Source: Bacteroidota bacterium (lineage in GTDB: Bacteria; Bacteroidota; Bacteroidia; Palsa-948). From it: DNA of 48,452 bases. Location of the stretch: the NCBI GenBank assembly GCA_016195025.1, contig JACQAL010000069.1:1-48452 (forward strand), given 5' to 3'. The translations under genes and the position numbers were made by a program. This document shows, one piece after another, positions 8,313 through 17,887 of the stretch. Below the pieces are notes generated by a model, which was not told the origin of the DNA, made no database searches, and worked only from the letters and a program-made list of their open reading frames with translations. Position 1 is the stretch's first letter; each line of letters starts with the position of its first letter.

Positions 8313-9293
8313 TTAGATTTTTGCAAGTTCTCCTTTCAGCATATCAATCACTTTCACCTCGGTTGCGTCCACATTGCGCAACCCGGAGAGAAAATAAGAA
8401 GCCCAGTCAACAAGATGAATAAAATAAATTGCTTTTTCAAGTTGCGATTTTCCCTTGCTCCATATTTCGGTGATGTGCGGAGTGTATTTTGAAATCACTT
8501 CTTTGTTGATTTCAATGCGCGCGTTGTTGCGTTCGTATTCATCCTGGTCGCGCAGGAACACTACAGAAATTTTATCGCTGCCGCTCGCCCAGCCCACCAG
8601 TTCGTTGTGATTCATTTCGGGAATGGCGTGATGACCGCAAAGAATTTTTGCATTCTCGTTCAACTGCTGGCGGAAACGAACTGCAATGCCTTCAAAATAA
8701 GTGGTGGCATAAATGATGGGAGTTTTTCCGTTTAGTTTTCCGGCAACTTCTTTCGCCAGTGAAATAATAGTTGCTTTTTCTTTTTCAATTAACTCAACAG
8801 AAGATTTCAGTTGCGATTTAAATTTATTGCCGATAATTTTATACTGCGATAGAATAAAAAACAACTGTGTGAGCGAATAACTCAAACAAGCGCGCGGTGG
8901 ATTTCCTCCGGGAATTAAAATCAAACCGAGGTTTTTCTTCTTGGCAACTTCTGCAACTTTTCCTCCTGAAGTTACGCAAACAATTTTCGCTTTTCTTTTC
9001 AACGCAATGTTCAAACAATTGATGGTCTCTTCCGTATTCCCGCTGTAAGAAGAAATAATCACCAGAGAATTCTGATTTATAAATTTAGGAATGAAATATC
9101 CCTTGCTCACGGTGATGGGAACAGTGGCTTCCATTGCCGTGAGTTCATTCACAATTGTTCCCCCGATTCCCGAACCGCCAAGACCTGAAATCAGCACATT
9201 CGAAATTTTTTTCGGCTTGGAAAATTTTACCCGCGCTCCGATTTGAATGGCTTCGCGAAGTTGGCTGGGAAAATTCTCAATCAAATTTTTCAT
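8313..9293 (-). CDS. Bifunctional phosphoglucose/phosphomannose isomerase
   Basis: A 326-residue sugar-phosphate isomerase. The N-terminal SIS domain has GLGGSGIGG (about residue 34) and the phosphate-binding SSYSGNTEET. The C-terminal part shows HHAIPEMNHNELVGW, the His/Glu catalytic region of the bact-PGI_C family. It interconverts glucose-6-phosphate and fructose-6-phosphate, and mannose-6-phosphate, linking glycolysis with nucleotide-sugar supply for envelope polysaccharides. The start is placed at the ATG 9293 (MKNLIENFPSQL) because the 69 residues of open frame upstream would run into dnaX and have no family resemblance. It is divergent from dnaX with a 100-bp shared upstream region. 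Confidence 0.9.
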   Translation of the reverse strand: MKNLIENFPSQLREAIQIGARVKFSKPKKISNVLISGLGGSGIGGTIVNELTAMEATVPITVSKGYFIPKFINQNSLVIISSYSGNTEETINCLNIALKRKAKIVCVTSGGKVAEVAKKKNLGLILIPGGNPPRACLSYSLTQLFFILSQYKIIGNKFKSQLKSSVELIEKEKATIISLAKEVAGKLNGKTPIIYATTYFEGIAVRFRQQLNENAKILCGHHAIPEMNHNELVGWASGSDKISVVFLRDQDEYERNNARIEINKEVISKYTPHITEIWSKGKSQLEKAIYFIHLVDWASYFLSGLRNVDATEVKVIDMLKGELAKI

Positions 9294-9393
9294 GTAGGAT
9301 AAATTGGCTGGCGAATATACGAATAAGAAAAAAGAGCAATAAAAACTAATTAACAAATCAAATGCTATAATCAATTCTTTGTAAATTGCACCG

Positions 9394-11124
9394 ATGGAAA
9401 ACTTCATCGTCTCCGCCCGCAAGTACCGCCCGCAAACTTTTGACACGGTTGTCGGGCAAGTGCATATTACTTCCACGCTGAAGAATGCAATTCGCAGCAA
9501 TCATGTATCGCAGGCGTATTTGTTTTGCGGTCCGCGCGGAGTGGGAAAAACAACCTGCGCAAGAATTCTGGCTAAGACCATCAACTGTTTCAACCCGACA
9601 AAAAATATTGAAGCGTGTGATAAGTGTGAATCGTGCTTGTCATTCAACAGCGGCCATTCGCTGAATATTTACGAACTGGATGCGGCTTCGAATAATTCGG
9701 TGGAAGACATTCGCAATCTGATTAACCAGGTGAGTTTCGCTCCGCAGATTGGCACAAAAAAAGTTTATATTATTGACGAAGTGCACATGCTTTCACAGGC
9801 GGCATTCAATGCTTTTCTGAAAACGCTGGAAGAACCGCCCATGCACGCGATTTTTATTTTAGCAACAACGGAGAAACATAAAATAATTCCCACCATTCTT
9901 TCGCGCTGCCAGATTTTTGATTTCAACCGAATCAGAATTGAAGATATTGTAAATCATCTCGCGGAAATTTCCAGGAAAGAAAAAGTGAAAGCCGAAGAAG
10001 ATGCGCTGCACATCATCGCGCAGAAATCGGATGGCGCCATGCGCGATGCGCTCAGCATTTTCGACCAGATGGTTTCGCTTTCGGGAGATAACATCACTTA
10101 TAAAACTGTTATTGACAACCTCAGCATTCTCGATTACGATTATTATTTTAAAGTGGCGGACGCGTTGCTCGAGCGAAATACTTCTTCATCGCTTCTCCTG
10201 TTCAATGAAATTCTCAGCAAAGGTTTTGACGGGCATCATTTCATTAACGGTCTTGCGGAACATCTGAGAAATCTTTTGGTATGCAGAGATGAAATCACAC
10301 TGCAACTTTTAGAAGTAAGCGCCAGCATTCGCGAGCGCTATAAAACGCAAAGCAAAAAAACTGAACCCGCTTTTCTTCTGAAGGGTTTAGAAATTCTCAG
10401 CAAGGCAGATTTCCAATACAAATCCAGCCGTAACCAGCGACTGCTTGTTGAACTCGCATTGCTTCAACTTTGTTCAATCGGAACAAGCGTAGAAAAAAAA
10501 AGTGAAGTCATAAGCATTGCGCCCGCTCCCGCAACACAAAAGGGAGAAAATAAAATTCCTGAAACAAAAAATATTTCTCCTTATCCTCAACCTGTCGCTT
10601 CTCAGTCAAAAACTGTTGCCGAGTCGCCCGCGCAAAAAATTTCTTCTTTGCCTTCCACAAAATCTCCGTTAAAAGGCGGAATGCTTTCCATTTCAGGATT
10701 GACAAATGGAAATGTTCCTAAATCCAACGGCAACGGAACAAAAGTTTCTTCGGAAGAAATTAAAGAGGAAACTTCTCTTGAATCTGCCTGGACTTCTTTT
10801 GCAGAATCATTAAAGAAAAAAAATAAAATAAATCTTTCGAGTACGCTGAAGGCACGCAAGCCCGTGCACGAAGATGAATCAACAATTTCATTCAGCGTTT
10901 TAAATCAAGTGCAGGAAGATGAAATTAACGCAGTGAAAACAGATTTGCTTTTTCATTTGAGAAGCGCGTTAAAGAATAATTCTCTTCAATTAAAAATAAT
11001 TGTTGACGAAACCAAAAACGAACGCAAGCCCTACACAGGCGAAGAAAAATACCAGCGGCTCGCTGAAAAAAATCCTGCGCTGAATAAATTAAGGCAGCAG
11101 TTTGGACTTGAAATTGATTTCTGA
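9394..11124 (+). CDS. dnaX: DNA polymerase III subunit gamma/tau
   Basis: A 576-residue clamp-loader ATPase. It starts ENFIVSARKYRPQTFDTVVGQ, has Walker A GPRGVGKT at 46-53, zinc cysteines in NCF and CDKCESC (C65, C75, C78, C81), Walker B as VYIIDEVHM and sensor 1 as ILATTEKHK. Domain III follows to about residue 365. A low-complexity Pro/Ser/Lys linker (about 370-450) precedes a short C-terminal domain. The linker contains KSPLKGG, encoded by a small imperfect palindrome at 10665-10680 that resembles a common dispersed repeat. No programmed slippage site was recognised. It loads the sliding clamp and tethers polymerase cores at the replication fork. Confidence 0.96.
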   Translation: MENFIVSARKYRPQTFDTVVGQVHITSTLKNAIRSNHVSQAYLFCGPRGVGKTTCARILAKTINCFNPTKNIEACDKCESCLSFNSGHSLNIYELDAASNNSVEDIRNLINQVSFAPQIGTKKVYIIDEVHMLSQAAFNAFLKTLEEPPMHAIFILATTEKHKIIPTILSRCQIFDFNRIRIEDIVNHLAEISRKEKVKAEEDALHIIAQKSDGAMRDALSIFDQMVSLSGDNITYKTVIDNLSILDYDYYFKVADALLERNTSSSLLLFNEILSKGFDGHHFINGLAEHLRNLLVCRDEITLQLLEVSASIRERYKTQSKKTEPAFLLKGLEILSKADFQYKSSRNQRLLVELALLQLCSIGTSVEKKSEVISIAPAPATQKGENKIPETKNISPYPQPVASQSKTVAESPAQKISSLPSTKSPLKGGMLSISGLTNGNVPKSNGNGTKVSSEEIKEETSLESAWTSFAESLKKKNKINLSSTLKARKPVHEDESTISFSVLNQVQEDEINAVKTDLLFHLRSALKNNSLQLKIIVDETKNERKPYTGEEKYQRLAEKNPALNKLRQQFGLEIDF

Positions 11125-11162
11125 AAAAGAAAGTATATTCACATCTCATTTTACTGAATCAC

Positions 11163-14093
11163 ATGAAACAATTTCTTTTTCTCTTCGGAATATTTTATAC
11201 AATTCAGAATTCTTCTGCACAAGAAAAATCTCCGGCTAAACTTCCTCTTTTTGAAAAACATTACGCCTATGATTCTGTTCCCAATGATCCGATTCATACA
11301 AGAATTTACACGCTTGATAACGGCTTGAAAGTTTATCTGAGCGTTTACAAAAATGCTCCGCGTGTTTATACTTCCATTGCGGTTCGCGCAGGGAGTAAAA
11401 ATGATCCGGGTGATGCAACCGGACTTGCGCATTATCTCGAACATATGCTTTTCAAAGGCACCGATAAATACGGAACAAAAGATTTTTCGAAAGAACAAAT
11501 CGAACTAAGAAAAATTGATTCGCTCTATGACGTGTATGGAAAAACTTCGGATGCCGCGCAACGAAAAAAAATTTATCACGTGATTGACAGCGTTTCAAAT
11601 ATTGCTTCCAAATATTCCATCGCGAATGAATATGATAAAATGCTCTCGAACATTGGCGCGAAAGGAACGAATGCTTATACGTGGATGGAGCAAACGGTTT
11701 ATGTAAATGATATTCCCACGAATCAACTTCACAAATGGCTGACGATTGAAGGCGAACGTTACCGGAATCCTGTCATGCGTTTGTTTCACACGGAACTTGA
11801 AGCGGTGTACGAAGAAAAAAATCGCTCGCTCGATGATGATTACGATAAAGCGGAAGACGCGCTCTTTGCTGGACTCTGGCAAAAACATTCGTATGGAACA
11901 CAAACTACAATCGGAACAATTGAGCATTTGAAAAATCCTTCGCTGAAAAAAATAAAAGATTATCTCCACACGTATTATGTTCCGAACAATATGGCGATTT
12001 GTCTGGCAGGAGATTTAAATCCGGATTCAACTGTAAAATGGATTGACCAGGCAACGAGTGCGTGGATTTCAAAACCAGTTCCGGTATTTAATCCTCCTGT
12101 GGAAAATCCGATTTCTTCTCCTGTAATAAAAAATGTTGTGGGTCCGTATCCTGAAAATATGTCTATGGCGTTTCGCTTTGCTGGCGCTGGAACAAAAGAA
12201 GCCGACCTGCTCAAACTCACGAAAGAAATTTTATCCAACGGAAAAGCCGGATTGATTGATTTGGATTTGGTGCAGAAGCAAAAAGTTTTGAGCGCAAGCT
12301 GCGAGCCGCTCATACTGAAAGATTATTCCGCAGAAATTTTTTCAGCAGAACCGAAAGCAGGACAGAAATTAGAAGACCTCACCCAACTTCTGCTCGGAGA
12401 AATTGAAAAACTCAAGCGCGGAGATTTTCCGGACTGGCTTTTAACTTCCATCATCAGCAATATGAAATTGAAAGAAACTAAAACCTATGAAAATAATTTC
12501 GGAAGAGTGGGTTCGTATGTATCTTCTTTTATAGATAATCAGCCGTGGGAAAACAGCGTGAAGTATATTGAGCGGCTTTCAAAAATTTCCAAGCAGGAAA
12601 TTATTGACTTCGCGAATAAATATTACGGAAATAATTATGTGGTCGTTTACAAACGAACGGGAACCGATTCCACTGCGCAAAAAGTGGAGAAGCCCGAAAT
12701 TCATCCGGTGGAAACCAACCGAAATGAGATGAGTCCGTTTGTAAAAAATAGTATCAACACTCCGGCAGATGAAATTGAACCAAAGTTTATTGATTATGAT
12801 AAAGACATTCAGAAGTTAACTGTTCGAAAAAATATTCCTTTGCTCTACACGCCCAACACCGAAAGCAAAACATTCACGATGTATTACATTCTCGACATGG
12901 GAAGCAATCACAACAAAAAACTTCCGGTGGCAATCGAGTATCTTCCGTATCTCGGCACTTCAAAATATTCTCCCGAACAATTGCAGCAGGAGTTTTACAA
13001 ACTCGCCTGCAGTTTCGGAGTTTTCAATTCGGAAGACCAATGCTACGTTTACCTGAGCGGACTTTCAGAAAATTTTGAGAAGGCAACTGCGCTCTTTGAA
13101 AATCTTCTTGCCGATGCAAAACCGAATCCCGAAGCGCTCACAAATTTAGTTTCTGATATTCTGAAAAAACGCGCTGATGCGAAGCTGGATAAGTTTTCGA
13201 TTCTTGAGGCAATGTATAATTATGGAAAGTACGGTTCGCAATCGCCCTTCACAAATATTCTCAGCGAAAAAGAATTGAAAGCGCTCAAGCCCGAAGATTT
13301 AATTTCTGTCATCAAATCGCTCACAAGTTACCAGCATAGAATTTTGTATTACGGTTCGATGAAGCCGGAAGAAGTTTCCGCTTCGCTGGAAAAATTGCAC
13401 AACACGCCTGAAGTTGTAAAAATAATTCCACCGGAAAATAAATTCGAGGAACTGCCCACAACTATGAATAAAGTTTTCGCGATTGATTACGATATGGCGC
13501 AGGCAGAAATTCTTCTCGTGTCGAAATCGGAATTATATTATAAGGAACTCACGCCTGCCATGCGTTTGTTCAATGAGTATTTTGGCGATGGAATGTCTTC
13601 GATTGTTTTTCAGGAATTGCGCGAATCAAAAGCGCTGGCATATTCCACCTATGCAAATTATCTCGAAGCAAATCGCATTGACAAAAATAATTACATCGAA
13701 GCGTATATTGGCGCGCAGGCGGATAAACTTCCAGAAGCGCTCGCAGGTTTGATGGATTTAATGAAGAGCATGCCGGAATCGGAAGTGGTATTCAATGCTG
13801 CAAAGAAAAATGTTTTAGAAAATATCCGCAGTTCAAGAATTACAAAAACACAAATTCTTTTTGACTACGAGCACGCGAAAAAACTCGGGCTCGACCATGA
13901 CGTTCGAAAAGATGTTTACGAGCAAGTTCAGAATATGAAATTAGATGCCGTGAAAAGATTTCACTCGGAACATCTCAGCAACAAGCGTTATAATATTATT
14001 GTACTCGGAAATAAAAAACTCATTGACCAGAAAGTTTTGGAAAAGTACGGCCCGGTAAAATGGCTGACACTGGAAGAAGTTTTCGGATACTAA
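11163..14093 (+). CDS. Secreted M16 family (insulinase-like) zinc metallopeptidase
   Basis: A 976-residue exported peptidase. A signal peptide spans about residues 1-19 (ending SSAQ). The inverted zinc motif HxxEH is H90-Y-L-E93-H94 in GLAHYLEHMLFKGT. The third zinc ligand should be a glutamate in ELEAVYEEKNRSLDDDY, some 76 residues later as in pitrilysin-type enzymes. The second M16 half is present (for example LFNEYFGDGMSSIVFQELRESKALAYST), giving the two-half clamshell on one chain. It probably degrades peptides in the periplasm or outside the cell. Its stop codon overlaps the start of the next gene (TAATG), indicating translational coupling. Confidence 0.93.
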   Translation: MKQFLFLFGIFYTIQNSSAQEKSPAKLPLFEKHYAYDSVPNDPIHTRIYTLDNGLKVYLSVYKNAPRVYTSIAVRAGSKNDPGDATGLAHYLEHMLFKGTDKYGTKDFSKEQIELRKIDSLYDVYGKTSDAAQRKKIYHVIDSVSNIASKYSIANEYDKMLSNIGAKGTNAYTWMEQTVYVNDIPTNQLHKWLTIEGERYRNPVMRLFHTELEAVYEEKNRSLDDDYDKAEDALFAGLWQKHSYGTQTTIGTIEHLKNPSLKKIKDYLHTYYVPNNMAICLAGDLNPDSTVKWIDQATSAWISKPVPVFNPPVENPISSPVIKNVVGPYPENMSMAFRFAGAGTKEADLLKLTKEILSNGKAGLIDLDLVQKQKVLSASCEPLILKDYSAEIFSAEPKAGQKLEDLTQLLLGEIEKLKRGDFPDWLLTSIISNMKLKETKTYENNFGRVGSYVSSFIDNQPWENSVKYIERLSKISKQEIIDFANKYYGNNYVVVYKRTGTDSTAQKVEKPEIHPVETNRNEMSPFVKNSINTPADEIEPKFIDYDKDIQKLTVRKNIPLLYTPNTESKTFTMYYILDMGSNHNKKLPVAIEYLPYLGTSKYSPEQLQQEFYKLACSFGVFNSEDQCYVYLSGLSENFEKATALFENLLADAKPNPEALTNLVSDILKKRADAKLDKFSILEAMYNYGKYGSQSPFTNILSEKELKALKPEDLISVIKSLTSYQHRILYYGSMKPEEVSASLEKLHNTPEVVKIIPPENKFEELPTTMNKVFAIDYDMAQAEILLVSKSELYYKELTPAMRLFNEYFGDGMSSIVFQELRESKALAYSTYANYLEANRIDKNNYIEAYIGAQADKLPEALAGLMDLMKSMPESEVVFNAAKKNVLENIRSSRITKTQILFDYEHAKKLGLDHDVRKDVYEQVQNMKLDAVKRFHSEHLSNKRYNIIVLGNKKLIDQKVLEKYGPVKWLTLEEVFGY

Positions 14094-14389
14094 TGTTTGG
14101 AGAAGATTTTATTTATTACATCGTAATTGGGATTGCCTTCGCAACTCCATTGTTATGGCTGATTTCATTTGCTCTTTTGAAGAAAATGAAAAGAGGGAAA
14201 ATTATTTTTTGGTTTGGATTTGTTTTATACTTTTTTGTAATAATAATATTTTATTTTATAGTTAATCAGGCAGGGGGATGGGACAGATTTGCATATTATT
14301 TCATGGGAAGTTTTTTGGTTACTGCTTATTCTGTTCTTTTTATTTTGCTTTCTCTTTTACTACGAAAAATACTTTCTGAAAAAAAATAA
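14093..14389 (+). CDS. Small three-helix membrane protein, unknown function
   Basis: A 98-residue protein with three hydrophobic helices (about residues 5-28, 39-60 and 70-93). I place the start at ATG 14093, which overlaps the M16 stop codon in TAATG; the extra 11 upstream codons lie wholly inside the peptidase gene. The spacing suggests coupled translation in an operon with the M16 peptidase and the C26 amidotransferase. No family recognised. Confidence 0.6.
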   Translation: MFGEDFIYYIVIGIAFATPLLWLISFALLKKMKRGKIIFWFGFVLYFFVIIIFYFIVNQAGGWDRFAYYFMGSFLVTAYSVLFILLSLLLRKILSEKK

Positions 14390-14391
14390 TC

Positions 14392-15081
14392 ATGATTACT
14401 ATTGGAATTACAGATTGTTCTAAATGGAAAAATTACCACAACTGGTTCGCTTCCGAAAATGTGAAAGTGAAAAAACTTTCTTACAAGGAAAATAATTTAC
14501 CGGATGTGGAAAAGTGCGATGGTATTGTTTTATCAGGCGGAGAAGATGTGCATCCGAAATATTACGGCAAGCCATCGTATATGAAAAAGAAAGATGAATT
14601 AAAATTAGATGTGAACGAAGAGCGCGATAAATTTGAATTGAAAGTGATTGACAAAGCAGTGAAAAATAAAAAACCGATTCTGGGAATTTGCCGCGGGCTT
14701 CAGATTGCAAATGTTTATTTCGGAGGAACTCTTATTCCTGACTTGAAGGAAAAAACAAAAATCCGTCATTCAAAGAATGAAGGATACGACCAAACACACG
14801 AAGTGAAAGTGGAAGAAGGGTCTTGTTTGAGTGCAATTATTAATTCTGAAAGTGGAATCGTAAACAGCGCGCATCACCAATCTGCGGAAAAAATCGGAAG
14901 AGGATTAAAAGCAACTGCAACTGATTCGGAAGGAATTGTAGAAGCCATCGAATATAAAAATCCAAAGAACAAACCTTTTCTTTTGCTGGTGCAGTGGCAT
15001 CCTGAGCGGATGAAGCAGCAGGAAAATACGCTGGCGAAAAATATCAAAGAAAAATTCTTAGACGAAATCCGAAAAAGATAA
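14392..15081 (+). CDS. Class I glutamine amidotransferase-like, peptidase C26 (gamma-glutamyl-GABA hydrolase-like)
   Basis: A 229-residue cytoplasmic enzyme. It shows the C26 opening [15 protein letters not shown], the nucleophile elbow [18 protein letters not shown] with the catalytic Cys, and the His/Glu of the triad in VQWHPERM. Relatives include PuuD, which hydrolyses gamma-glutamyl-gamma-aminobutyrate in putrescine breakdown. No other putrescine gene is nearby, so the substrate is unproven. It starts two bases after the small membrane gene, suggesting one operon, and its stop overlaps the icd promoter element. Confidence 0.88.
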   Translation: MITIGITDCSKWKNYHNWFASENVKVKKLSYKENNLPDVEKCDGIVLSGGEDVHPKYYGKPSYMKKKDELKLDVNEERDKFELKVIDKAVKNKKPILGICRGLQIANVYFGGTLIPDLKEKTKIRHSKNEGYDQTHEVKVEEGSCLSAIINSESGIVNSAHHQSAEKIGRGLKATATDSEGIVEAIEYKNPKNKPFLLLVQWHPERMKQQENTLAKNIKEKFLDEIRKR

Positions 15082-15086
15082 ATTTG
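15079..15086 (+). promoter_or_regulatory. -7 promoter element of icd
   Basis: TAAATTTG is an exact TAnnTTTG match, 20 bases before the icd ATG (15107), and overlaps the stop codon of the preceding gene. No convincing -33 element is seen. Confidence 0.5.
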
Positions 15087-15106
15087 CATTCACAAAAAAA
15101 TTTTCT

Positions 15107-16333
15107 ATGTCAAAAATAAAAGTCGCAAATCCCGTTGTTGAACTCGATGGAGATGAAATGACCCGCATCATCTGGAAATATATTAAGGATAAATTAATTC
15201 TTCCTTACTTAGATGTAGAAATAAAATATTTTGATTTGGGAATTGAGAACCGCGACAAGACGGATGACAAAGTAACTGTTGAATCCGCAGAGGCGATTAA
15301 AAAATATAATGTCGGCATCAAATGCGCTACCATTACTCCCGATGAAGCGCGCGTAAAAGAATTTTCGCTGAAACAAATGTGGAAATCTCCGAACGGAACG
15401 ATACGGAATATTTTAGACGGAACAGTTTTCCGCGAGCCGATTGTCTGCAAAAATGTTCCGCGCCTTGTGCCCAACTGGACGAAACCGATTTGCATTGGCC
15501 GTCACGCATTCGGAGACCAATACCGCGCTACAGATTTCGTAACGAAAGGAAAAGGAAAGCTGACAATCACTTTTACTCCTGAAGGAGGAACTGCACAATC
15601 GTTTGAAGTTTATAATTTCAAAGGCGATGGAGTTGCGCTGGCTATGTATAACACCGATGAATCCATCCGCGGATTCGCACAATCGTGCTTCAATGTTGCG
15701 CTCGATAAAAAATGGCCGCTGTATCTTTCTTCGAAAAACACCATCCTGAAAAAATATGACGGGCGCTTCAAAGATATTTTCCAGGAAGTGTACGAAAAAG
15801 AATTTAAGTCGAAATATGAAGCAGCAGGAATTACCTACGAGCACCGCCTGATTGACGATATGGTTGCATCCGCTCTGAAATGGAACGGAGCATTTGTGTG
15901 GGCATGCAAAAATTACGATGGCGATGTGCAGAGCGATACGGTTGCGCAGGGATTTGGCTCGCTGGGATTGATGACATCTGTTCTTGTTACTCCAGATGGA
16001 AAAACAATGGAAGCAGAAGCCGCGCACGGAACCGTAACAAGACATTTTCGCGAACATCAGAAAGGAAAACCGACCTCAACAAATCCGATTGCATCCATTT
16101 TTGCATGGACGCGCGGGCTTGCGTTCAGAGGGAAACTGGATAATAATTCCGCGCTGATTAATTTCTGCGATGCGCTTGAAAAAGTTTGTGTGGAAACTGT
16201 GGAGTCAGGAAAAATGACCAAGGACTTGGCAGTTTGCGTTTCCGGAAATAAAGTGGAACATGGAAAAGATTATTTATATACAGAAGAATTTTTGGATGCG
16301 CTGGATAATAATTTAAAGTCGAAGTTGAAATGA
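15107..16333 (+). CDS. icd: NADP-dependent isocitrate dehydrogenase (eukaryote-like homodimeric type)
   Basis: A 408-residue TCA-cycle enzyme oxidising isocitrate to 2-oxoglutarate. It matches the mitochondrial/cytosolic NADP-IDH type rather than the E. coli type: [14 protein letters not shown] at the start, [36 protein letters not shown] in the substrate site, [11 protein letters not shown] with catalytic Tyr/Asp residues, and the NADP-site stretch [24 protein letters not shown]. Length is normal for the type. It has its own promoter element at 15079, and a large hairpin repeat follows the gene. Confidence 0.95.
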   Translation: MSKIKVANPVVELDGDEMTRIIWKYIKDKLILPYLDVEIKYFDLGIENRDKTDDKVTVESAEAIKKYNVGIKCATITPDEARVKEFSLKQMWKSPNGTIRNILDGTVFREPIVCKNVPRLVPNWTKPICIGRHAFGDQYRATDFVTKGKGKLTITFTPEGGTAQSFEVYNFKGDGVALAMYNTDESIRGFAQSCFNVALDKKWPLYLSSKNTILKKYDGRFKDIFQEVYEKEFKSKYEAAGITYEHRLIDDMVASALKWNGAFVWACKNYDGDVQSDTVAQGFGSLGLMTSVLVTPDGKTMEAEAAHGTVTRHFREHQKGKPTSTNPIASIFAWTRGLAFRGKLDNNSALINFCDALEKVCVETVESGKMTKDLAVCVSGNKVEHGKDYLYTEEFLDALDNNLKSKLK

Positions 16334-16340
16334 CACAAAA

Positions 16341-16402
16341 TGTCATTCCAAACGTAGTGAGGAATCTCAATAAGGAGATTCTTCGCTTTGCTCAGAATGA
16401 CA
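16341..16402. repeat. Dispersed hairpin repeat downstream of icd
   Basis: The arms 16341-16368 (begins TGTCATTC, ends GGAATCTC) and 16375-16402 (GAGATTCTTCGCTTTGCTCA then GAATGACA) pair over 28 bp with seven mismatches, several of them G-U in RNA. The TGTCATTC/GAATGACA hairpin is a widely dispersed bacterial repeat. Between the convergent icd and acyltransferase genes it probably serves as a shared bidirectional terminator. Confidence 0.75.
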
Positions 16403-16408
16403 ATTCCT

Positions 16409-16969
16409 TTACGGCTTAATCGCTTCCAGCGAAAAGTTTTCAGGATTTTTGGGAATCACATCTCTGAAAAATTCCCGTATGCCTTCAAAATCTTTTTCAA
16501 TGTTTCCGCTCGGCATAAATGAATGTCCAATGAACGCGGTTTTAGTTCCGTAATTTATTTTTCCAAGCACGATGGGAATATTTGCTTTCAGCGCGAGATA
16601 ATAAAAACCGGTTTTCCATTTCTCTACCTTTTTGCGCGTGCCTTCGGGAGTGATGAGCACGATGATTTCTTTTTTGCTGTTTACCAGTTCTACCATTGCA
16701 TCTACAAAGTTAGTATGCTTGCTGCGTTCAACCGGCAATCCGCCAAGTGAACGAAAAAAAATTCCCATAGGGAATTTGAACCATTCTTTTTTAATGAGGT
16801 AATTTACTTTCAATCCGAAAAGAGTCCAGGCGAAACTTCCATAGATAAAATCCCAGCTGCTGGTGTGAGGCGCGGCAACGAGCACGCATTTTTTTATTCC
16901 TGCAGGAATTCCTCCTCTGACTTTCCAGCCGGTGAGTTTGAAAAATAATTTTGCAATAAGTTTATACAT
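16409..16969 (-). CDS. PlsC-like 1-acyl-sn-glycerol-3-phosphate acyltransferase family protein
   Basis: A 186-residue membrane-associated acyltransferase. The catalytic HX4D motif is HTSSWD (about residue 35), followed by KKEWFKFPMG, the glycerol-phosphate-binding GGLPVERSK and the PEGTRKK motif. This short form (GNAT-independent, TagA/PlsC superfamily) is common in Bacteroidota. It probably acylates a lysophospholipid, but substrate and position specificity cannot be read from sequence. It is convergent with icd and divergent from the DUF3822 gene across a dispersed repeat. Confidence 0.85.
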   Translation of the reverse strand: MYKLIAKLFFKLTGWKVRGGIPAGIKKCVLVAAPHTSSWDFIYGSFAWTLFGLKVNYLIKKEWFKFPMGIFFRSLGGLPVERSKHTNFVDAMVELVNSKKEIIVLITPEGTRKKVEKWKTGFYYLALKANIPIVLGKINYGTKTAFIGHSFMPSGNIEKDFEGIREFFRDVIPKNPENFSLEAIKP

Positions 16970-16971
16970 CC

Positions 16972-17070
16972 ATCTACTAATTTACGAATGAGTACTAATG
17001 TACTAATCAAATCCAATTAGTAACTGTTCGGTAGTTATTAGTACATTAGTAAAGATTGGTAAATTAGTAG
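16972..17070. repeat. Dispersed TACTAAT/ATTAGTA element, copy A
   Basis: An AT-rich element filling the gap between the divergent acyltransferase and DUF3822 genes. Its left half (ATCTACTAATTTACGAAT...) is imperfectly complementary to its right half (ATTAGTACATTAGTA...AAATTAGTAG), so it can fold. The first ~44 bases match the reverse complement of the right end of copy B (21616-21715) at most positions, so the two copies are inverted relative to each other. Confidence 0.75.
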
Positions 17071-17074
17071 CTAA

Positions 17075-17887
17075 ATGGCTGAGGCAAAAACAATAACTGC
17101 ATCTGAAATAAATTTCGTTGACGAATCTTTTGATGAAGCAAAAGCAAATCAATATCATCTTTCTATTCTCACAAACGGAGACAAGTTTATTTTTTCCATT
17201 CTTGATACAAACTCGAATAAATATCTTTCGCTTCAATCGGAAAAAAAATTTCCTAAACTAAATTTCAAATCTGTTTCTTGTGTAATTGCTCATAATAAAT
17301 TCACGCTGATTCCCTCCGCCTTATTTGAAGAAGAAAAAAAGGAATCGCTGCTCGGCTTTAATCACGAAATAAAAAAGGACGAAGAAGTTTTTGTAAATGC
17401 ACTTCATAATCTTGATGCAAAAAATATTTTTGCCGTTTCAAAAAACTTAGTTTCAGAAATCAGAAATAAATTTTCGAATATAAATTTTATCCATTCGTCC
17501 ACCGCTTTCATAGAAGGATTGCTGGTTCAGTATAAAAATAATTCGGGCAAAAAAGTTTTTGTAAATTTTTATTCTTCGCATTTTGAAATTGTAATTCTCG
17601 AAGGAAAAGAATTATTATTCAGCAACGCTTTTAACTTTCAAACTCCCGAAGATATTGCTTATTACATTCTTTTTATCTATGAGCAATTAAATCTGAATCC
17701 CGAAACCATTGAACTTATTTTATCGGGAGAAATTGAAAAGCCGGCAAAAGAATATTCGCTTCTTTATACCTATATAAGAAATATGAAATTCGCTTCGCGG
17801 CCGGATGGATTTAAATACAGTTATAAGTTTGAAGAAATTCCTTCGCATAAATATTTTTCGCTCTTCACACAATACCTGTGCGCATAG
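17075..17887 (+). CDS. DUF3822 family protein
   Basis: A 270-residue Bacteroidota protein that I recognise as DUF3822 from its pattern and from its position before rsmD. It has no signal peptide or membrane segment. Alternating beta-strands and the LSGEIEKPAKEYSLLYTYIR segment recall the actin-like ATPase fold proposed for related pilus-assembly proteins, but that is inference. Its end overlaps the GTG start of rsmD by 10 bases, indicating translational coupling. The start codon follows copy A of the dispersed repeat by 4 bases. Function unknown. Confidence 0.8.
   Translation: MAEAKTITASEINFVDESFDEAKANQYHLSILTNGDKFIFSILDTNSNKYLSLQSEKKFPKLNFKSVSCVIAHNKFTLIPSALFEEEKKESLLGFNHEIKKDEEVFVNALHNLDAKNIFAVSKNLVSEIRNKFSNINFIHSSTAFIEGLLVQYKNNSGKKVFVNFYSSHFEIVILEGKELLFSNAFNFQTPEDIAYYILFIYEQLNLNPETIELILSGEIEKPAKEYSLLYTYIRNMKFASRPDGFKYSYKFEEIPSHKYFSLFTQYLCA

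Noticed and set aside
9294-9500. N-terminal extension of the phosphoglucose/phosphomannose isomerase
   Set aside because: The extra 69 codons overlap dnaX and lack family similarity; ATG 9293 gives the normal length.
15413-16057. 214-codon frame antisense to icd
   Set aside because: It lies wholly within a well-conserved enzyme gene and its residues resemble no family.
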